This document shows, piece by piece, positions 44,675-54,722 of a DNA stretch of 64,000 bases. The notes below the pieces were generated by a model. It was not told the DNA's origin. It saw nothing but the letters and a program-made list of their open reading frames with translations, and made no database searches. Position 1 is the first letter of the stretch, and each line of letters begins with the position of its first letter. The position numbers and the translations under genes are program-made. Source of the stretch: Bacteroidales bacterium (GTDB lineage Bacteria > Bacteroidota > Bacteroidia > Bacteroidales > F082); the NCBI GenBank assembly GCA_023229245.1, contig JALNZU010000001.1, positions 62,001-126,000 on the forward strand. Direction: 5' to 3'.

Positions 44675-44706
44675 AAAAAAAGCCGGAACGATTCCGGCTT
44701 TTTTTA
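44675..44706 (-). terminator. Rho-independent terminator of gcvP
   Basis: AGCCGGAA and TTCCGGCT form a perfect 8-bp stem with a 3-nt loop, flanked by A7 and T7, so it can work in both directions. It ends 13 bp after the gcvP stop on the minus strand. Confidence 0.9.
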
Positions 44707-44719
44707 ATATGTCAATAGT

Positions 44720-47605
44720 TTATCTGTATTCGGTTACAGCTGTCAGGCTACACATTAGGTTACGGTCGCCATAGGCCTCATCCACTCGTGTTACTGGTGT
44801 GAAATACTTATCCGTTCGTTGTTGTGCAAGCGGAAATGCTGCTTCTTCTCTGCTATACGGATATGGCCATTCTGTTGAGATCACCATTTCGGCTGTATGT
44901 GGTGCATTTTTGAGGATATTATTGGTTTTATCGGCCCTGCCGTCCTCTATCTCAGCTATCTCCTGACGAATTTTTATCATAGCCTCTACAAACCGATCTA
45001 ACTCGGCTATCGGTTCACTTTCGGTAGGTTCTACCATCAGTGTACCATGCACTGGAAAAGCCACTGTAGGAGCGTGAAAGCCATAATCCATCAAACGTTT
45101 GGCAATATCTGTCACAGTGATATTAGCTGTACGGCTGAACTGGTTGCAGTCTAATATCATTTCATGTGCTACCAATCCATTTTCACCTGTATAAAGAATA
45201 GGGTAATAGTCTTTCAGTCGTGCGCTCAAGTAGTTAGCGCTCAATATTGCTATTTTGGTAGCATATGTCAGGTCTTTTCCACCCATCATTTTAATATATC
45301 CGTAGGATATAGGCAGTATCAGCGCACTTCCGAAAGGTGCGGCAGCAACGGCACGTATGGCATTCGTACCACCTGTCTTAACGATTTGATGTCCGGGCAG
45401 GAATTTGGTCAGATGAGCTGCAACGCCAATAGGGCCAACACCCGGTCCACCTCCACCATGAGGGATAGCAAAAGTTTTATGCAGATTCAAATGACATACA
45501 TCAGCACCTATAAAACCAGGATTGGTTAGACCTACCTGCGCATTCATATTGGCACCATCCATATAGACCTGTCCGCCATATTGATGTACGATATGAACCA
45601 ATTCCTTTATCTCACTCTCAAACACTCCATGTGTTGAGGGATAGGTTACCATGATAGCAGCTAAGTTATCTTTGTGTTCTTCGGCTTTTTTGCGCAGATC
45701 GTGCATATCCACGTTTCCCTGATCATCGCATTCTACTACTACTACTTTCATCCCTGCCATCACCGCACTGGCCGGATTGGTACCGTGTGCCGAAGAGGGG
45801 ATCAGACAAATATTCCGATGTTCTTCGCCTTTGTGAATAAGATATTCGCGTATCACCAATAATCCGGTATATTCGCCATTTGCACCTGAGTTAGGCTGAA
45901 AAGTCATGGAATCGAATCCGGTGATCTCACACAAGTCTTTTTCTAATTCGGCTATAAGCTCAAGATATCCCTGAGCCTGATCAGATGGCACGAAAGGGTG
46001 AATATTGGCAAACTCAGGCCAGCTAAGCGCAAACATCTCAGCCGCCGCATTCAGCTTCATAGTACACGAACCCAATGGTATCATCGTACGGTTCAATGCC
46101 AGATCGCGGTTCTCAAGCTTTTTCATATACCGCATCATCTCTGTCTCGGAATGATAGGTAGTAAAGACCGGATGCGTCAGATAGTCCGACTGGCGATGAA
46201 GTTCCTGGGGAAATGTGGTCATTTTATCACATACCACAGGATCGCATTCAAAAGGTTTGTAGTCGGTATGCAAGACGGAAGCTACGATTTGCAGTATTTC
46301 ATTTACATCGTCCAAGGTGGTAATCTCGTCTAAACTGATACCAAAATGGGTTTCATCAATAAATCGGAAATTAATCTTCCGGTTTTCGGCTTCAGCAATG
46401 ATTTGTGCTGTCTGTATCCCTTTTGGCAATTCAAAATGCAAGGTATCGAAGAATGCCTGATTGAGCTGTCTGACGCCTAATTTCTGTATCTCCTGATTTA
46501 ATACTGCTGTCAGTATATTGATATGACGAGCTATTTTGCGCAGTCCTTCAGGCCCGTGATATACGGCATAAAATCCGGCCATAATAGCTAGTAAGGCTTG
46601 TGCCGTACAAATATTAGAGGTGGCTTTTTCACGTTTGATATGCTGTTCACGTGTTTGCAATGCCATACGCAATGCAGTCTGATCTTTGGCATCACGTGAG
46701 ATACCTATGATACGTCCGGGTAAACTTCGTTTATATTTTTCGGTAGTAGCGAAATAGCCTGCATGTGGCCCACCAAATCCCATAGGCACTCCCAGACGCT
46801 GGGTAGAGCCAACTGCCACATCGGCACCCCACTCACCGGGAGGGGTTAATAATACCAGGCTGAGTATATCGGCTGCTACAGCTATTTGTATCTCCTGCTC
46901 TTTTAACGCTGCTACCAACTGCCGATAATCTTGTATGTTTCCATACTGATCAGGATATTGGAACAATGCACCAAACACAGCTTCTGTATTGGCACAGTTT
47001 TCGGGTTTTCCTGTAACAACCTGTATCCCAAGGGGTGTAGCCCGTGTAAGTATCACATCAAGTGTCTGAGGGAACACATTTTCTGCAACGAAGAACACAT
47101 TGGAGCCATCTTTCTGCATTTTCCGGCTTCGAGCGTTGAAAAACATGATCATTGCTTCGGCAGCTGCGGTAGCCTCATCAAGCAGGGAGGCATTGGCAAT
47201 AGGTAATGCAGTAAGATCGGATACAACAGTCTGAAAATTGAGCAAAGCCTCAAGACGACCTTGTGAGATTTCAGCTTGATATGGGGTATAGGAGGTGTAC
47301 CAGCCAGGATTCTCTAATATGTTACGTGTGATGACGCCTGGGGTGATAGTATTATAATATCCCATACCGATGAAACTTCTGTACAGTTTGTTCTTTCCGC
47401 CCAACTGTTTCAGATGGTTGAGGTATTCGTACTCATTCATCCCATCCTCTAACTTCAAAGGTTCCAAAAGGCGGATATCGGCTGGAACAGTTTTTTCAAC
47501 TAACTCATCCAACGAACTCATACCAATCTCAGTCAGCATCTTATCTATCTCCTCCTGCCGAGGACCGATATGACGCTGTACAAAATTATTTGTTATCATA
47601 TTCAA
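44720..47605 (-). CDS. gcvP: Glycine dehydrogenase (decarboxylating), P protein
   Basis: A 961-residue fused P protein of the glycine cleavage system, matching the usual length. The N-terminal half (about 1-430) begins FVQRHIGPRQEEIDKML and holds SFIGMGYYNTITPGVI and ISQGRLEALLNFQTVVSDLTALPIANASLLDE. The C-terminal half carries the PLP site NLHKTFAIPHGGGGPG with the Schiff-base Lys, followed by GVGPIGVAAHL. The enzyme decarboxylates glycine and passes the aminomethyl group to lipoyl GcvH. GcvT and GcvH are not adjacent, so the system is split. It has its own promoter candidate and terminator. Confidence 0.97.
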   Translation of the reverse strand: MNMITNNFVQRHIGPRQEEIDKMLTEIGMSSLDELVEKTVPADIRLLEPLKLEDGMNEYEYLNHLKQLGGKNKLYRSFIGMGYYNTITPGVITRNILENPGWYTSYTPYQAEISQGRLEALLNFQTVVSDLTALPIANASLLDEATAAAEAMIMFFNARSRKMQKDGSNVFFVAENVFPQTLDVILTRATPLGIQVVTGKPENCANTEAVFGALFQYPDQYGNIQDYRQLVAALKEQEIQIAVAADILSLVLLTPPGEWGADVAVGSTQRLGVPMGFGGPHAGYFATTEKYKRSLPGRIIGISRDAKDQTALRMALQTREQHIKREKATSNICTAQALLAIMAGFYAVYHGPEGLRKIARHINILTAVLNQEIQKLGVRQLNQAFFDTLHFELPKGIQTAQIIAEAENRKINFRFIDETHFGISLDEITTLDDVNEILQIVASVLHTDYKPFECDPVVCDKMTTFPQELHRQSDYLTHPVFTTYHSETEMMRYMKKLENRDLALNRTMIPLGSCTMKLNAAAEMFALSWPEFANIHPFVPSDQAQGYLELIAELEKDLCEITGFDSMTFQPNSGANGEYTGLLVIREYLIHKGEEHRNICLIPSSAHGTNPASAVMAGMKVVVVECDDQGNVDMHDLRKKAEEHKDNLAAIMVTYPSTHGVFESEIKELVHIVHQYGGQVYMDGANMNAQVGLTNPGFIGADVCHLNLHKTFAIPHGGGGPGVGPIGVAAHLTKFLPGHQIVKTGGTNAIRAVAAAPFGSALILPISYGYIKMMGGKDLTYATKIAILSANYLSARLKDYYPILYTGENGLVAHEMILDCNQFSRTANITVTDIAKRLMDYGFHAPTVAFPVHGTLMVEPTESEPIAELDRFVEAMIKIRQEIAEIEDGRADKTNNILKNAPHTAEMVISTEWPYPYSREEAAFPLAQQRTDKYFTPVTRVDEAYGDRNLMCSLTAVTEYR

Positions 47606-47678
47606 CTAATTATTAATAGGTTATCTTTATCAATCAGGTGTTCGGAAAAGTAGATTTAACCTGACTTTATTCCATATG

Positions 47679-47708
47679 CAAAGGTACAAATTGTTCTTCA
47701 TTTTCAAG
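47679..47708 (-). promoter_or_regulatory. Candidate promoter of gcvP
   Basis: Minus-strand TACCTTTG (47679-47686) with CTTG (47705-47708) 18 bp upstream, 74 bp before the gcvP start. Confidence 0.5.
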
Positions 47709-47781
47709 ATTGAAAATGGTTCAGTCGTGAAAAGAATAACAGGCAAATGACAGGGTTGACACGGCTTTGAGACTTGTACGC

Positions 47782-50469
47782 TCAGAAATCTAATTCCATT
47801 TGAATGGGCTTACTCCCTTTGTTAGGAGTTTCCCCTGCAGGCAGCACCTCTTTTGGTTGATCAGTCTCGGCTGTTACTTCATCTTCTATTGATATTGGCT
47901 GTTCATCAGTTGCTTTATCTTCTGGTATCGGTTCTTCTTCGGGTAAATCTTCTTCCACCGGATCAAGCTCAATAATACTTTCTATGGGATGATTTGAGAG
48001 CCTTTTACCTTTGGCTTTAAAGCTTTTTTCACCTATAAAGTCTTCTACTGATATTTCCTGATCATCTGGCTTACGTCCTTTTTCATTCTCCTTAAAGCGG
48101 ATCAGTATGCGGGGCTGTGGATCATAGAGCAGGCCGATAAATCGTGAGTCGGGGTGATCACCAATTATTGAATTTCGTTTCATCAGAGCCGGATCATCTT
48201 CTATGGTACAGCGTTTCAGATAATACAATCCTGTCTCACCTTCAATATAAATGACGGTCAGCACCTCTTCGGGGTCAAGCTTTCGTAGCTGCAGCATATC
48301 TTCATCAAAATGGGTTGAGAGATCAAAGCCGCTTAATCTGAACTCCCCATTTTTCATCAGTATCAGGATTTTATCGTCCCCCATGAAGTCGCCCAAATAA
48401 GTGCCTCTGCTGTCAGTATTCAGTCGTTTCACGGTTTCATCGTACCAGATACTCATGGCTCCCAATGTAGAAACACCACTCTCGCGTATAGTAATATTTC
48501 TTACGGTATGTCGGGTCAGGGTATTCCCTCTTGCTGTCCTTCCTCTTATCGCCAACTGGGCAAAATCGTATTCAAAGTTAGTTTTTTTAAGCTTGGGGCG
48601 CGGACGCAGCTGCACTCTCACTATTTCAGCTTCTCCATTGGGATTAGAGCTGAAATACACAATCTTTGAATCGGGCTTATCATTAGTAGCCGTGTATTCC
48701 CTATCCCGGGTAACACCAACTACTGCAAAGCGTTTCACATAATAGGGACCGTATTTCCCATCTCTGTAGATCACGTTATAAATCGTCCTGTCGTCGTTTT
48801 TACGGAACACGTCCACATGGATGATATTTTCACCTATGAACGATTTAGCTGATACTTTGGTGATCTGATAAGTTCCATTTTCCCTGAAAACGATGATATC
48901 GTCTATATCCGAACATTCACACACAAACTCATCTTTTTTGAGTGAAGTACCTATAAATCCTTGTACACGGTTGACGTAAAGTTTTTCATTATTAGCTGCC
49001 ACCGATGCCGCTTCTATCACATCAAAGCTGCGGATCTCTGTTTTACGTTCTCTGCCTTTTCCGTGTTTCTTTCTGATCTGCTCAAAAAAGCGAATGGTGT
49101 ATGCAGTCAGATTATCCAAATGGTTCTGCACCTCTTCCATCTCATTTTCAAGCGATTTGATATGCTCGTCCGCCTTGAACGTATTGTATTTTGAGATGCG
49201 TTTTATTTTTATCTCGGTCAGTCGGATGATGTCCTGCTCGGTTATCTCGCGGTGCAGCTTAGCCACAAAAGGTTTTAGTCCTATAGAGATAGCTTCGAGT
49301 ACGGCATCCCATGTCTCGCACTGCTCTATATCGTGATAGATTCTGTTTTCGATAAAAATCTTTTCTAAAGAAGCATGATGCCAGTCGTCTTCCAACTCCA
49401 TCAGCCGTATCTCTAACTCTTGCTGGAGCAGATTGCGTGTTCGTTCGGCATTATATTTCAGTATCTCGCTTACACCCATGAAAGCCGGTTTTCCGTCCAT
49501 GATCACACATGCGTTGGGCGATATGCTCAATTCGCATTGGGTGAAGGCATACAGTGCGTCTATGGTTTGGTCGGGTGATACTCCCGAGGCAAGGTGTACG
49601 ACTATTTCCACATTTTCGGCAGTGTTATCGTCTATCTTGCGTATTTTTATCTTTCCCTTATCATTTGCACCAATGATGGAATCTATCAGGCTACCGGTAG
49701 TAGTTGAAAATGGTATCTCTGTAATTATCAATGTCTTTCTGTCTAAGATACCAATCTTTGCCCTGATCCGTATCCGTCCTCCTCTCAAACCATCATTATA
49801 ACGGCTCATATCGGCCATCCCACCAGTAGGGAAGTCGGGTACCAACTCAAAGTTTTCGTCTTCTAAATGGGCAATACAAGCATCTATCAGCTCTAAGAAA
49901 TTATGTGGCAGTATCTTGGATGCAAGACCTACGGCTATTCCTTCTACTCCTTGTGCAAGCAACAAAGGAAATTTCACGGGTAATGAAAGCGGCTCTTTGT
50001 TACGTCCGTCGTACGACAGTTTCCAGTTGGTAGTCTTGGGATTGAATATCACGTCATTAGCAAATCTCGATAAGCGAGCTTCAATATATCGTGAAGCTGC
50101 TGCACTGTCGCCTGTGAGCACATTACCCCAGTTACCTTGCGTCTCAACGGCTATCTCTTTTTGCCCAAGCTGCACCAATGCATCACCTATAGAAGCATCG
50201 CCATGAGGATGATATTGCATGGTATGCCCAATAATATTGGCTACCTTGTTGAATCGCCCATCGTCCAACTGTTTCATGGCATGCAACAACCGGCGTTGAA
50301 CCGGCTTCAGCCCGTCATCTATCTCGGGGACAGCCCTCTCAAGGATGACATAAGAAGCATAGTCCAAAAACCAGTTCTCATACATCCCGCTGAGCTGCAT
50401 CGTCCGATATTGTTCTTTTTCAGCTTGCTGTGGTTTTTGTGATGCTTCTTCAAAGGTCATATTGTTCAC
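47782..50469 (-). CDS. parC: DNA topoisomerase IV / gyrase subunit A-type protein
   Basis: An 895-residue type IIA topoisomerase A subunit. The winged-helix/catalytic part contains YASYVILERAVPEIDDGLKPVQRRLLHAM, YHPHGDASIGDALV and the active-site Tyr128 in AAASRYIEARL. A coiled-coil tower follows (KSLENEMEEVQNHLDNLTAYTIRFFEQI), then a degenerate beta-pinwheel C-terminal domain and a 100-residue acidic, proline-rich tail ending MELDF. The fit is to the shorter-wheel ParC branch of Bacteroidota rather than to GyrA, because the GyrA box is not evident; this assignment is moderately sure. It nicks and passes DNA duplexes to decatenate chromosomes. It lies 6 bp after the BatA-type gene on the same strand, an unusual pairing. 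No parE here. Confidence 0.88.
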   Translation of the reverse strand: MNNMTFEEASQKPQQAEKEQYRTMQLSGMYENWFLDYASYVILERAVPEIDDGLKPVQRRLLHAMKQLDDGRFNKVANIIGHTMQYHPHGDASIGDALVQLGQKEIAVETQGNWGNVLTGDSAAASRYIEARLSRFANDVIFNPKTTNWKLSYDGRNKEPLSLPVKFPLLLAQGVEGIAVGLASKILPHNFLELIDACIAHLEDENFELVPDFPTGGMADMSRYNDGLRGGRIRIRAKIGILDRKTLIITEIPFSTTTGSLIDSIIGANDKGKIKIRKIDDNTAENVEIVVHLASGVSPDQTIDALYAFTQCELSISPNACVIMDGKPAFMGVSEILKYNAERTRNLLQQELEIRLMELEDDWHHASLEKIFIENRIYHDIEQCETWDAVLEAISIGLKPFVAKLHREITEQDIIRLTEIKIKRISKYNTFKADEHIKSLENEMEEVQNHLDNLTAYTIRFFEQIRKKHGKGRERKTEIRSFDVIEAASVAANNEKLYVNRVQGFIGTSLKKDEFVCECSDIDDIIVFRENGTYQITKVSAKSFIGENIIHVDVFRKNDDRTIYNVIYRDGKYGPYYVKRFAVVGVTRDREYTATNDKPDSKIVYFSSNPNGEAEIVRVQLRPRPKLKKTNFEYDFAQLAIRGRTARGNTLTRHTVRNITIRESGVSTLGAMSIWYDETVKRLNTDSRGTYLGDFMGDDKILILMKNGEFRLSGFDLSTHFDEDMLQLRKLDPEEVLTVIYIEGETGLYYLKRCTIEDDPALMKRNSIIGDHPDSRFIGLLYDPQPRILIRFKENEKGRKPDDQEISVEDFIGEKSFKAKGKRLSNHPIESIIELDPVEEDLPEEEPIPEDKATDEQPISIEDEVTAETDQPKEVLPAGETPNKGSKPIQMELDF

Positions 50470-50475
50470 TTTTTT

Positions 50476-52512
50476 CTATTTCCAAAATCGAATGATAAAT
50501 ATTTCGATGAGTAAAAATAATAACGCCATCCATACAAAATACTGATACAGGCGTGTAGCTCCTATCCAGGTTGCAAACTCACCGTCTGTCTCTGCCATTC
50601 CCTGATCTACCATTGTCAGGCTGATAAATTTATCTTTCAATGAATTTTCAACTGTTGCCGGTTGATGATAGTCTAAGATAGATTCGCTGCGATTGGCATT
50701 TACTGCTACCATACTGATCATCTCGTTTTGCTTGAAAAGGCCGTAATGTCCAGGGGGCAGTTGTTGCGAAGGTACATAAAATTCGTCTGAAATACTTACT
50801 GTTTTAACTGCCGGTATCAGTTCTACCTCATTTTCTATTCCGCGTATGCGTAAGGTACTCAAATGTTCTGTTTGATCTGATGGAGCCGGAATTGGTGTTT
50901 CCTCACCGTATAATGAATAAAGTTGAGTGGCAGTGACCGACATCAGTGCCATGCGGTACATCACTGGTACAAACAGGCTGTTGGCAGGAAAATCCCCAGA
51001 ACGGGTATCCAACGGTTGCGCTAATGCATAAGTCTTACCTCTTCCGTGACTTCCTGCCAACAACATAGGATCACCATTCAGCAGGGTGATGACCGGTCTG
51101 TTCGAAAAGCCGATCATGCCATGCAGAGCATAGTGTTTGGTTACTGTTGGATAATCAGGATTATCGGGTATTTTCACAAATACATCCTGTAAGAGCGGAT
51201 GCTGTTGTTCTATATGGAGCACCCTTGTTTTACCAGTATCTGCCTTAGGTTCATACACCAATCCGAAGGTGGAGGCTAAAGGTTTCAAACCGGATGCATC
51301 TTCTTCGGGTGGTATGATCAATATGCTGCCACCCTGAAATACAAACTTTTCCAAAGCCAACAGCAAACCCGAAGGAAAAGCTTCACTACTACTTAAAATG
51401 ATAAAATCGTACGTATCTATAGATTGTATGTCAAGTTGCAAACGACTGTATGAGTTGTACCTGATATGTTCATCTTCTGAGAAAAGCAGGGCAAGCCAGC
51501 GGTTGGGCGACTGTTCAAAAATTTCCAACACCCTGATCTGGTCTCTTAGCTCAAAGCTGAAAAACAACTCGTCATCAAAAACTACCGGATAATCAATGAT
51601 ATTGAGCTTAGCCTGATGAAATCCCGGTTGAGATAGTACAAATTGCATGCTTATTTCAACCGTGTTATCGGGGGCAATATCTACATTAGTCACAGCTGTT
51701 GGGAGTCCGTCCACCTCAAGTTGTACGGGTACTGCCCGCACTTCGGTATCCCCCGAATTGCCAATACGGGCTATCAGGTTCAACGGAAGTCCGGCATGCA
51801 GCACAGGCGAATCAAACCAGCAACTGTCAATATAGATGTTTGAAACATTTTCGGGAAAAGCGGGTACTACAAACAAGTTCAGGCTGCTATCCACAACGAT
51901 ATGCTCTAAATCTAAGGCAGATTTTTGCAAGTCGGAAAGTACAAATATCAGTCTGTTTTCTGCAGGCTGCTCATGTTGCAAGGTATTAGCCCGAAGCAGC
52001 ACATCGCTTAGCAATGCCGGAGGTGCCCCGCCACCTATTTGTTCTATCTCCTGTAAAATCTCCGTATAAGATAACGGACGCTGGTGAGCCGGATGAAAAT
52101 CATTGGTAAACAAATAAAACCGATTATTACGTCCAAACTGTTTGACGATCTGCATTGCCTTTTGACGCGACTCGTCTAATAGCGACATTTCTTTTCCGGG
52201 CAACAGCATGCTGTATGAATTATCCAAATATATGCCTACTAAATTATCTGCATCCGGATTAATATGTGTATCGGAAAGTTTGTACGGTTGTGTGAAGGCA
52301 GTTACTAAAGCAATAATAAACAAGATACGGCTGATGAGTATCAATATATGCTTCAGTTTTCGTTTCCGGCTACTTTGCTGCTGCAGGTTTCTTAGCAGGG
52401 CTACATTTGAAAAATAAAGCAGTTTATGCCTTCTGAAGTTGAACAGGTGAACAATCACCGGAATAAAGGCTGCCAGGAGCCACCAAAACATCGATGGATA
52501 TAAAAACTGCAT
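50476..52512 (-). CDS. Membrane protein with BatA N-terminal domain and VWA-like domain
   Basis: A 678-residue protein. The N-terminal BatA domain has two membrane helices (MFWWLLAAFIPVIVHLFNF and ILILISRILFIIALVTAF). A von Willebrand A-like domain follows at about 90-215 with a MIDAS-like start (GIYLDNSYSML; Asp-x-Ser-x-Ser becomes DNSYS). A long periplasmic section with beta-sandwich and Rossmann-like parts comes next (FIILSSSEAFPSGLLLALEKFV, GGSILIIPP), and a final helix (YFVWMALLFLLIEIFIIRFW) anchors it. This architecture is common in Bacteroidota, often called aerotolerance-related; true function unknown. Its stop is 6 bp before the topoisomerase start. Confidence 0.82.
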   Translation of the reverse strand: MQFLYPSMFWWLLAAFIPVIVHLFNFRRHKLLYFSNVALLRNLQQQSSRKRKLKHILILISRILFIIALVTAFTQPYKLSDTHINPDADNLVGIYLDNSYSMLLPGKEMSLLDESRQKAMQIVKQFGRNNRFYLFTNDFHPAHQRPLSYTEILQEIEQIGGGAPPALLSDVLLRANTLQHEQPAENRLIFVLSDLQKSALDLEHIVVDSSLNLFVVPAFPENVSNIYIDSCWFDSPVLHAGLPLNLIARIGNSGDTEVRAVPVQLEVDGLPTAVTNVDIAPDNTVEISMQFVLSQPGFHQAKLNIIDYPVVFDDELFFSFELRDQIRVLEIFEQSPNRWLALLFSEDEHIRYNSYSRLQLDIQSIDTYDFIILSSSEAFPSGLLLALEKFVFQGGSILIIPPEEDASGLKPLASTFGLVYEPKADTGKTRVLHIEQQHPLLQDVFVKIPDNPDYPTVTKHYALHGMIGFSNRPVITLLNGDPMLLAGSHGRGKTYALAQPLDTRSGDFPANSLFVPVMYRMALMSVTATQLYSLYGEETPIPAPSDQTEHLSTLRIRGIENEVELIPAVKTVSISDEFYVPSQQLPPGHYGLFKQNEMISMVAVNANRSESILDYHQPATVENSLKDKFISLTMVDQGMAETDGEFATWIGATRLYQYFVWMALLFLLIEIFIIRFWK

Positions 52513-52529
52513 TTTCGGGTTTTAGGGCA

Positions 52530-52537
52530 CAAAAATA
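52530..52537 (-). promoter_or_regulatory. -7 box of the BatA-parC operon
   Basis: Minus-strand TATTTTTG fits TAnnTTTG, 17 bp before the BatA start; no clear -33 element. Confidence 0.4.
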
Positions 52538-52584
52538 ATGATTTCTCCCTAAGCTGATGTAGCTGTGTAGAGCTATATACTAAA

Positions 52585-52615
52585 GAAAGGCCATCTCGTA
52601 GTGAGACAGCCTTTC
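52585..52615 (-). terminator. Rho-independent terminator of gdhA
   Basis: GAAAGGC-CA-TCTC (52585-52597) and GAGA-CA-GCCTTTC (52603-52615) form a stem of 11 paired bases with a small internal loop; the minus-strand transcript continues TTTAGT. It lies 22 bp after the gdhA stop. Confidence 0.78.
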
Positions 52616-52636
52616 AATATCAATGGTATGTATTAT

Positions 52637-53974
52637 TTATACTACACCCTGATCCATCATAGCATTGGCTACCTTGAGGAAGCCGGCTATGTTAGCTCCT
52701 TTCACATAGTCAATATGTCCGTCATCCTGAGTTCCGTAGCGTACGCAGGATTCGTGTATATTGCGCATGATCTGGTGCAGCCGCTGATCTACCTCTTCGC
52801 GTGTCCAGCTAAGTTTCAGAGTGTTTTGCGACATCTCAAGCCCTGAGGTGGAAACACCACCGGCATTAACTGCTTTACCAGGTGCAAAGAGTATCTTATG
52901 ATCTTTAAACACTTCTATTGCTTCAGGTGTACATGGCATATTAGCTCCTTCAGCAACTAACCAGCATCCGTTTGCCATCAGGTTTTCAGCATCCTGTTTA
53001 TTGAGTTCGTTCTGGGTAGCACAAGGCATGGCTACATCACATTTGACTTCCCACGGACGTTTGCCGGCATAATATGTTGCGCCGGGATACTTATCGGCAT
53101 AAGGCTTCACTATATCCTGGTTAGAGGCACGCAGCTCGCGCATGTATTCGATCTTTTCGCCTGATACTCCGTCTGGGTCATGAATATATCCATCAGGTCC
53201 TGAAATAGTTAACACCTTACCACCTAATTCATTGATCTTGGAGACAGCACCCCATGCCACATTCCCAAATCCAGATATGGCAAAGGTCTTGCCTTCTACT
53301 TTTTCACCTTTGGTGGCTAACATTTCCTGTACGAAATAAACTGCACCGAATCCTGTTGCTTCGGGGCGTACGAGTGAGCCACCCCAGTTGAGGCCTTTAC
53401 CGGTGAGCACACCTACATGCTCAAGAGTTAATTTCTTGTACATCCCAAACAGGTATCCTATCTCACGTCCACCTACTCCTATATCACCGGCTGGCACATC
53501 GGTTTCGGGGCCAATAAGGCGCCACAGCTCAAGCATATAAGCCTGGCAGAAACGCATCACCTCGCCATCAGACTTACCTTTGGTGTCGAAGTCGGAGCCG
53601 CCTTTACCACCTCCCATTGGGAGCGAAGTCAAGCTGTTTTTAAATATTTGTTCAAAACCTAAAAACTTCAGTATGCTGAGGTTTACACTGGGATGAAAGC
53701 GCAAGCCACCTTTGTAAGGCCCTATGGCATTGTTGAACTGAACCCTGTAGCCAATGTTGACTTGTACCTGACCGTTGTCGTCAACCCACGGCACTTTAAA
53801 AATAAGGGTACGATCAGGCTCCACTATACGTTCAATGATCCCTTTGGCTTCAAATTGTGGATTCTGTAACAATACTTCTTCCAATGATTCAAGTACCTCA
53901 CGCACTGCCTGCAGGTACTCTAATTCGCCCGGATGCTTCTTTTCCAGGTCGCTCATGATTTTTTCCAAATTCAT
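52637..53974 (-). CDS. gdhA: NADP-type glutamate dehydrogenase
   Basis: A 445-residue glutamate dehydrogenase of the hexameric ~450-residue group. Substrate-binding and catalytic residues lie in GGLRFHPSVNLSILKFLGFEQ, TSLPMGGGKGGSDFD (catalytic Lys region) and PAGDIGVGGREIGYLFG. The Rossmann part begins TFAISGFGNVAWGAV. The C-terminus has AGGVSTSGLEMSQN. It joins 2-oxoglutarate and ammonia to glutamate (or the reverse). Cofactor preference is inferred from the subgroup. Own promoter and terminator; a 779-bp repeat-containing gap lies upstream. Confidence 0.96.
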   Translation of the reverse strand: MNLEKIMSDLEKKHPGELEYLQAVREVLESLEEVLLQNPQFEAKGIIERIVEPDRTLIFKVPWVDDNGQVQVNIGYRVQFNNAIGPYKGGLRFHPSVNLSILKFLGFEQIFKNSLTSLPMGGGKGGSDFDTKGKSDGEVMRFCQAYMLELWRLIGPETDVPAGDIGVGGREIGYLFGMYKKLTLEHVGVLTGKGLNWGGSLVRPEATGFGAVYFVQEMLATKGEKVEGKTFAISGFGNVAWGAVSKINELGGKVLTISGPDGYIHDPDGVSGEKIEYMRELRASNQDIVKPYADKYPGATYYAGKRPWEVKCDVAMPCATQNELNKQDAENLMANGCWLVAEGANMPCTPEAIEVFKDHKILFAPGKAVNAGGVSTSGLEMSQNTLKLSWTREEVDQRLHQIMRNIHESCVRYGTQDDGHIDYVKGANIAGFLKVANAMMDQGVV

Positions 53975-54042
53975 AGTTTTGGGTTTAAATTGTTATGATA
54001 ATATGTTGTAAATCCGATAATACTGTTATTTTCTTAACAGCG

Positions 54043-54074
54043 CAAAATTAGTACTTTAAATGATACTAAACAAA
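54043..54074 (-). promoter_or_regulatory. Promoter of gdhA
   Basis: Minus-strand TTTG (54071-54074), 20 bp, TAATTTTG (54043-54050): an exact match to the Bacteroidota promoter pattern. Leader of about 60 nt to the ATG. Confidence 0.75.
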
Positions 54075-54170
54075 TAAAAACGGGCGATTCTTTGAGGGGT
54101 AGAGCTATATTGGAAATGGTCTAAATAACAGCATGCCTGATTAAAACCTGGCAGGAAATCCAAGCAGATT

Positions 54171-54446
54171 TGCTTCGGTGAACAATCATCAGGAAAAAGC
54201 TGACAACCAAATTCCTGAAAAACAATTCCAATACGGTGTATGCCCTAAAGGGCAAGCAGCTACCAATGCAATGAAACCTTCAATTGATATGTATGCCCTG
54301 ACGGGCAATGATCTACCATCATCATTTCGTTCTCTATCATTTTGCCGCTTGGTATAGCATCGTATGCCCTGACATGCAATGATCGTCTGTTACGCAAAAT
54401 TTCAGTTATTAAAACAGCATGAAAGAATGATCCACTTCAAAAAGAT
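54171..54446. repeat. 276-bp intergenic repeat, copy 1
   Basis: Starts TGCTTCGGTGAACAATCATC. It contains three short palindromes: TGCCCTAAAGGGCA (54241-54254), TGCCCTGACGGGCA (54294-54307) and the imperfect TGCCCTGACATGCA (54365-54378), each preceded by 'TA' or 'GTA'. No reading frame of note. Confidence 0.88.
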
Positions 54447-54722
54447 TGCTTTGGTGGACAATCATCAGGAAAAAGCTGACAACCAAATTTCTGAAAAACA
54501 ATTCCAATATGGTGTATGCCCTAAAGGGCAAGCATTTACCAATGAAATAAAACCTTAAATTGATATGTATGCCCTGACGGGCAATGATATACCATCATCA
54601 TTTCGTTCTCTATCATTTTGCCGCTTGGTATAGCATCGTATGCCCTGACATGCAATGACCGTCTGTTACGCAAAATTTCAGTTCTTAAAACAGCATGAAA
54701 GAATGACGCATTTCAAAAAGAT
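54447..54722. repeat. 276-bp intergenic repeat, copy 2
   Basis: Almost identical to copy 1 at an exact 276-bp offset (starts TGCTTTGGTGGACAATCATC). The palindromes recur at 54517-54530, 54570-54583 and 54641-54654. Confidence 0.88.

Noticed and set aside
35140..44700. Second attachment site (repeat of the ssrA 3' end) that would bound an integrated element
   Set aside because: Reading through the stretch I found no second copy of the GGTTCGATTCCCGGCAACTC end and no integrase; the island idea is kept only as a hypothesis.
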